9,206 nt of DNA from an uncultured Oscillospiraceae bacterium (GTDB lineage Bacteria > Bacillota > Clostridia > Oscillospirales > Acutalibacteraceae), in the NCBI GenBank assembly GCA_900544515.1, contig UQVI01000070.1, positions 1 through 9,206 on the forward strand, written 5' to 3'. Below are positions 6,276-9,206 of this stretch, in pieces. The first letter of the stretch is position 1, and the number at the start of each line of letters is the position of its first letter. A model generated the notes under the pieces. It was not told where the DNA came from. It was given only the letters and a program-made list of their open reading frames with translations, and ran no database searches. The position numbers and the translations under genes were made by a program.

Positions 6276-7775
6276 TTATTCACCTTCAACTGCATTTTCA
6301 TTACGTCTTTTTACCAAAGCATCCAGCATTGAGCGATGCTCTGCATCCGACATACCATAATTCTTGATCGGTATAACGGAAAGGAACAGACCGATTGCAG
6401 GAGGAATAGAGCAAAGGAAAAACATCATTCCTGCATATGGTGCATAATCCGCTTTGAAGGATGCGCCGGCTCTTAATGCCTCATTACAAGCATTAACATT
6501 ATCACCGCTGAAACCGATAATGGAATATCCGATACCCTGAATGATTGAGCTGATACCTGCTGAAAGCTTGGTAATAAAGGACTGACCTGAGAAGAACACA
6601 CCATCAGGACGGAAGCCCTTATGATACTCCTCATAATCAACTGCGTCAGCAATCATAACTGACTGAAGGACATTGAGTGCACCCATACCTGCACCTGCAA
6701 GAGTAAATACAACAAGCAATACTGCAATCCAGAACGGCTTATCAAGATCCTGCGGTGCCATTTTATATATCGGATAAATCAGTGCAAAGGGAATTGCACC
6801 CATAATCGTTGAGCCAATAAACAGCTTGGTCTTTTCAAATTTTTCCATCAGCTTAGGCACCAATGCCATTGCTATAAACTGTCCTGCGAAAATACCGCCG
6901 CCGAGTATAATCATATAAAGCATATAGTCGCCGAAGTAATTTCCGTAATAATAGGACATAAGCGTCATTGCAACGGAAAGCAGCATCTGAATCGGTGAAC
7001 GCAGCACACCGCTTATCAGCTGCTTTCTGAAAGGCTTATTGCCCCACATAATTCTGATATTATCCTTAAAGGTTAACTTTCTGTCTTCTGACTGTACACG
7101 CTCACGTACAAATATACCTGTAAGCTGAAACAGTCCGCAGCCGATAATGGTAAGCACAGCCGCCACTATGATAAATCCGTACTGCTGTGATTTAGCAGTT
7201 GAACCGGCAACTCCCTCAAGCTTCTGTCCCACGAACTGTGACAAAGGTGTAATAGAAAGCAGTACAACACCGCCACCGAGTCCTGCTGCAATACGTGCTA
7301 ATGAAAGAATGGAGGCACGGTCCTTTTCAACCTCAGTCATTCTTGAGGTAACTCCCCACAGAGGAATATCACCAACCGTATAAATCATTCCCCATAATAT
7401 GTAAGAAACTGCTGCCCAGCCAACAATAAGTACATTCTGCAAATTGGAATTTGACGAGCTGTATATTCCGTTACAGAAGGTTAAAATCGTGATTACCAGA
7501 ATAACAGGCGGAATGAATAACAAATATGGTCTGCACTTACCCCACTTGGTATTTGTCTTATCAACAATTGTACCCATCATCGGATCATTAATAGCATCCC
7601 AAACACGTGCCACTGCCATAAATATACTGATTGCCATCGCAGGTACAAATATTACCGACTGAAAATAAAAATACAATCCGGTACCGATAATATTATAAAT
7701 CATATTCTGTCCTGCAAGTCCCAGCAGATACATATTACGTTCTTTCGACGTATAAGTTCTCACATTATCTGACAT
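6276..7775 (-). CDS. GPH-family (MelB/XylP-like) sugar:cation symporter
   Basis: A 499-residue integral membrane protein of the glycoside-pentoside-hexuronide:cation symporter family (major facilitator superfamily), with about 12 predicted helices. The signature between helices 2 and 3, RVWDAINDPMMGTIVDKTNTKWGKCRPYLL, spans residues 57-86 with D60 and D64 at positions corresponding to the cation-site aspartates of MelB. A second family motif, ADAVDYEEYHKGFRPDG, lies at 376-392. There is no C-terminal EIIA-like domain of the LacS type, so phosphotransferase-type control is not built in. It imports a glycoside, pentoside or hexuronide with H+ or Na+; the substrate cannot be told. The ATG at 7773-7775 has an AGGGGG ribosome site (7784-7789) eight bases upstream. 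It appears monocistronic, with no glycosidase or sugar kinase beside it, which is unusual for this family. Confidence 0.93.
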   Translation of the reverse strand: MSDNVRTYTSKERNMYLLGLAGQNMIYNIIGTGLYFYFQSVIFVPAMAISIFMAVARVWDAINDPMMGTIVDKTNTKWGKCRPYLLFIPPVILVITILTFCNGIYSSSNSNLQNVLIVGWAAVSYILWGMIYTVGDIPLWGVTSRMTEVEKDRASILSLARIAAGLGGGVVLLSITPLSQFVGQKLEGVAGSTAKSQQYGFIIVAAVLTIIGCGLFQLTGIFVRERVQSEDRKLTFKDNIRIMWGNKPFRKQLISGVLRSPIQMLLSVAMTLMSYYYGNYFGDYMLYMIILGGGIFAGQFIAMALVPKLMEKFEKTKLFIGSTIMGAIPFALIYPIYKMAPQDLDKPFWIAVLLVVFTLAGAGMGALNVLQSVMIADAVDYEEYHKGFRPDGVFFSGQSFITKLSAGISSIIQGIGYSIIGFSGDNVNACNEALRAGASFKADYAPYAGMMFFLCSIPPAIGLFLSVIPIKNYGMSDAEHRSMLDALVKRRNENAVEGE

Positions 7776-7796
7776 AAAAATTACCCCCTAAAAAAT

Positions 7797-7825
7797 ATTA
7801 TAACAGTATAAAATCACTTTTACAA
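7797..7825 (-). promoter_or_regulatory. Promoter of the GPH symporter gene
   Basis: On the minus strand TTGTAA (7825-7820) is 17 bases from TATAAT (7802-7797), which is preceded by TGT, an extended -10 in the same decamer CTGTTATAAT found at two other promoters here. The start is predicted near 7790, adjacent to the AGGGGG ribosome site. I see no clear operator or cre-like site overlapping it. Confidence 0.7.
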
Positions 7826-7903
7826 GAAAAATATGGCAACTATTTATATTTATTTCTTGTATTTCAGTTTATAATTTGTGCATAATAAATAATTCAATTA
7901 CTT

Positions 7904-7955
7904 AGGCAATAGAAAGCAGCGTTCGAATTTCTCTCTATTGCCTGTTGTTTTTATC
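7904..7955 (+). other. Unassigned hairpin with T-rich tail in the divergent intergenic region
   Basis: AGGCAATAGA (7904-7913) and TCTATTGCCT (7934-7943) are perfect 10-bp inverted arms around a 20-base loop that itself contains the palindrome TTCGAA. The sequence GTTGTTTTTAT follows (7944-7954), resembling a rho-independent terminator on the plus strand. It lies upstream of the apbE promoter and downstream of no annotated plus-strand gene. Possible roles are terminator of a short RNA started near 7880-7893 (weak TATAAT at 7870-7875 or CATAAT at 7881-7886), an attenuator, or an operator. Confidence 0.5.
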
Positions 7956-7964
7956 CCTTTTATA

Positions 7965-7993
7965 TTGCAAGTGTATATGATTTCTGTTATAAT
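7965..7993 (+). promoter_or_regulatory. Promoter of apbE
   Basis: TTGCAA (7965-7970) is 17 bases from TATAAT (7988-7993), which is preceded by TGT (7985-7987), making an extended -10. Only nine bases separate the -10 box from the apbE ATG at 8003, so the predicted start at about 8000 gives an essentially leaderless transcript. Confidence 0.65.
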
Positions 7994-8002
7994 TTAACTG
8001 TT

Positions 8003-9058
8003 ATGAAAAAATATATTTGTATTATTCTGGCCTTTATTATGGCTGCAGCCTGCTGCTCCTGCAGCGGTGACCTGAACACAAATAAAAAACAGCGGTATCA
8101 ATCCGGTTTTCTTGATTTATTTGACACATATTCCAATATCATTGCATACGACACAAGTGAAAAGGCATTTGATGAACACTATGAGCAGTTCTACAATAAG
8201 CTTGCGGAATATGATAAGTTATATAATATATATAACTCGTATGATAATATTGTGAATCTCTGTACTCTTAATACACAAGCTAAAGACGGCCCTGTTAAGG
8301 TGGACAGCAGAATCATTGATCTTTTGGAATACTGCAGATATGTTTACGAATTAAGCAATGGCTTAACGAATGTATGCTATGGCTCGGTATTATCCATATG
8401 GCATGATTATCGTCAGCAGGGCACGGATAATCCAGAGGCCGCCTCACTGCCTGATATGAACGAGCTTACAAAGGCATCTCAGCATACAGACTTTGAAAAC
8501 CTTGTAATTGACAAGAAAAACAGCACAGTCTACTTTAAAGACCCACAGCTTAAACTTGACGTGGGTGCAATTGCAAAAGGCTATGCTGTGCGTGAGATAA
8601 GCAAGTGGGCTAAGGAAAATCTCTGGACCTCTGCCGCAATCAGTATTGGAGGCAATATCTGTACCTTTGGTTTTAAAAATGATGATGGCAAAACCTTATG
8701 GAATATCGGAATTGAAAATCCTGATTTGTCAAAAGAGGACTATCTTGTCAATGTAAAAATCACGGATTTATCGGTAGTTACCAGCGGAGATTATCAGCGT
8801 TACTACACTGTTGACGGCAAAAAATACTGCCATATTATTAATCCCGAAACACTTATGCCCAGCGAATATGTGGCGAGTGTTTCTGTAATATGTGATGATT
8901 CCGCACTGGGTGATGCACTCTCTACGACTCTTTTCAATATGCCTATTGATAAGGGAAAGAAATTAATTGAGAGTATGGACAATGTTGAAGCAGTCTGGGT
9001 TGATAAAGAGTACAATAAGCATTTCAGCACAGGCTTCGAAAATTATATTGAAAAATAA
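8003..9058 (+). CDS. apbE: ApbE lipoprotein: FAD:protein FMN transferase
   Basis: A 351-residue enzyme that moves FMN from FAD onto a Ser/Thr of target flavoproteins outside the membrane, with Mg2+ as cofactor. Residues 1-17 are a lipoprotein signal, MKKYICIILAFIMAAAC, with C17 the likely lipidated cysteine, so the enzyme would be anchored on the outer face of the membrane. Family motifs are in order: LDVGAIAKGYAV (185-196), SIGGNICTFG (214-223), HIINPETLMP (277-286), and DALSTTLFNM (304-313) with D304 and T308 where the family has its metal ligands. Length is normal. No Shine-Dalgarno sequence precedes the ATG, but the signal peptide makes that start convincing. The next gene starts 14 bases after the stop and encodes a membrane-anchored protein, possibly a flavinylation partner; that is inferred from neighbourhood only. 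Confidence 0.94.
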   Translation: MKKYICIILAFIMAAACCSCSGDLNTNKKQRYQSGFLDLFDTYSNIIAYDTSEKAFDEHYEQFYNKLAEYDKLYNIYNSYDNIVNLCTLNTQAKDGPVKVDSRIIDLLEYCRYVYELSNGLTNVCYGSVLSIWHDYRQQGTDNPEAASLPDMNELTKASQHTDFENLVIDKKNSTVYFKDPQLKLDVGAIAKGYAVREISKWAKENLWTSAAISIGGNICTFGFKNDDGKTLWNIGIENPDLSKEDYLVNVKITDLSVVTSGDYQRYYTVDGKKYCHIINPETLMPSEYVASVSVICDDSALGDALSTTLFNMPIDKGKKLIESMDNVEAVWVDKEYNKHFSTGFENYIEK

Positions 9059-9072
9059 ATGAGGTAATTGTT

Positions 9073-9165
9073 ATGAAAAAGCAGGCGCACTTTAATCCGA
9101 AATCATTCAAGTGGGTTATATCACTTGTTGTTATGATTGTAATCAGTGCAGGTGTTATCTTCGGC
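9073..9165 (+). CDS. N-terminal fragment of a membrane-anchored protein, 3' truncated
   Basis: Thirty-one codons are present before the adapter. The start ATG at 9073 has a TGAGGT ribosome site (9060-9065) seven bases upstream and follows the apbE stop by 14 bases, so it is probably the next gene of the apbE operon. The product begins MKKQAHFNPKSFKWVISLVV and continues hydrophobic (about residues 14-31 visible): a basic N terminus then a membrane helix, either signal peptide or signal anchor. Genes beside apbE in Firmicutes often encode FMN-binding-domain or NusG-domain-II membrane proteins, but too little is present to identify this one. Confidence 0.75.
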
Positions 9166-9206
9166 CTGTCTCTTATACACATCTGACGCTGCCGACGACT
9201 AGTCGA
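9166..9206. other. Nextera i5-side sequencing adapter (artificial)
   Basis: CTGTCTCTTATACACATCT (9166-9184) is the inverted Tn5 mosaic end, followed by GACGCTGCCGACGA (9185-9198), the complement of the Nextera read-1 adapter. The last eight bases, CTAGTCGA, sit where the i5 index belongs and are the complement of TCGACTAG, which I recall as index S513. Genomic sequence ends at 9165. Confidence 0.98.

Noticed and set aside
6071..6301. Minus-strand 76-codon frame overlapping the end of trmO and the convergent hairpin
   Set aside because: Antisense to conserved TrmO sequence and passing through the terminator stem.
8217..8250. Alternating AT run resembling a promoter or origin element
   Set aside because: It is inside the apbE coding sequence and results from Tyr, Asn and Ile codons (YNIYNSYDN).
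31..9184. Perfect 19-bp terminal inverted repeats suggesting a Tn5-like transposon spanning the window
   Set aside because: They are the Nextera mosaic ends, flanked outward by index and primer sequence, with no transposase inside.
1..9206. CRISPR array, tRNA, rRNA, phage or defence genes
   Set aside because: No regularly spaced repeats, no tRNA cloverleaf or rRNA-like stretch, and no integrase, nuclease or toxin-antitoxin motifs were seen on either strand.

Overview
The window is one sequencing-library molecule. Positions 1-49 and 9166-9206 are Illumina Nextera (Tn5) adapter sequence with index bases, so the biological insert is 50-9165 (about 9.1 kb), cut at both ends by in-vitro tagmentation. 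The insert looks like chromosome of a low-GC Gram-positive bacterium, most likely a gut-type clostridium (Ruminococcus/Oscillospiraceae-like). Reasons: about 40% GC by eye, strong AGGAGG-type ribosome sites, TTGACA/TATAAT promoters, an ApbE that is a lipoprotein, a PgcA-type phosphoglucomutase, and protein wording typical of Clostridia. The species cannot be fixed from this sequence.

Layout. On the minus strand, 50-2000 holds a ComM/YifB-family AAA+ ATPase followed by a truncated LUD-domain (lactate-utilisation-type) protein. Diverging from comM on the plus strand is a two-gene unit: a phosphohexomutase (2108-3823) and a 31-residue membrane miniprotein (3835-3930), closed by a strong terminator. 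The comM and phosphohexomutase promoters are back to back and share one -35 box. Next comes a compact plus-strand unit (4083-6220): an XRE-type DNA-binding protein with four predicted membrane helices, overlapping a membrane-anchored DUF218/YdcF protein by 26 bases, then trmO (tRNA t6A37 methyltransferase) one base later. A hairpin at 6225-6255 separates trmO from a convergent minus-strand GPH-family sugar:cation symporter (6276-7775). A 227-base divergent region holds promoters for both flanking genes plus an unassigned hairpin. It leads to a plus-strand apbE lipoprotein (FAD:protein FMN transferase, 8003-9058) and the first 31 codons of a membrane-anchored protein cut off by the adapter.

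How the genes fit together. Most are ordinary housekeeping or envelope functions: sugar-phosphate interconversion, tRNA modification, sugar uptake, extracytoplasmic flavinylation. I see no phage, transposon, CRISPR, tRNA, rRNA or defence system, and no clearly new multi-gene system. The points most worth a second look are the shared -35 box, an identical extended -10 decamer (CTGTTATAAT) at three promoters, a probably leaderless apbE, the miniprotein behind the phosphohexomutase, and the overlapping membrane regulator/DUF218 pair.
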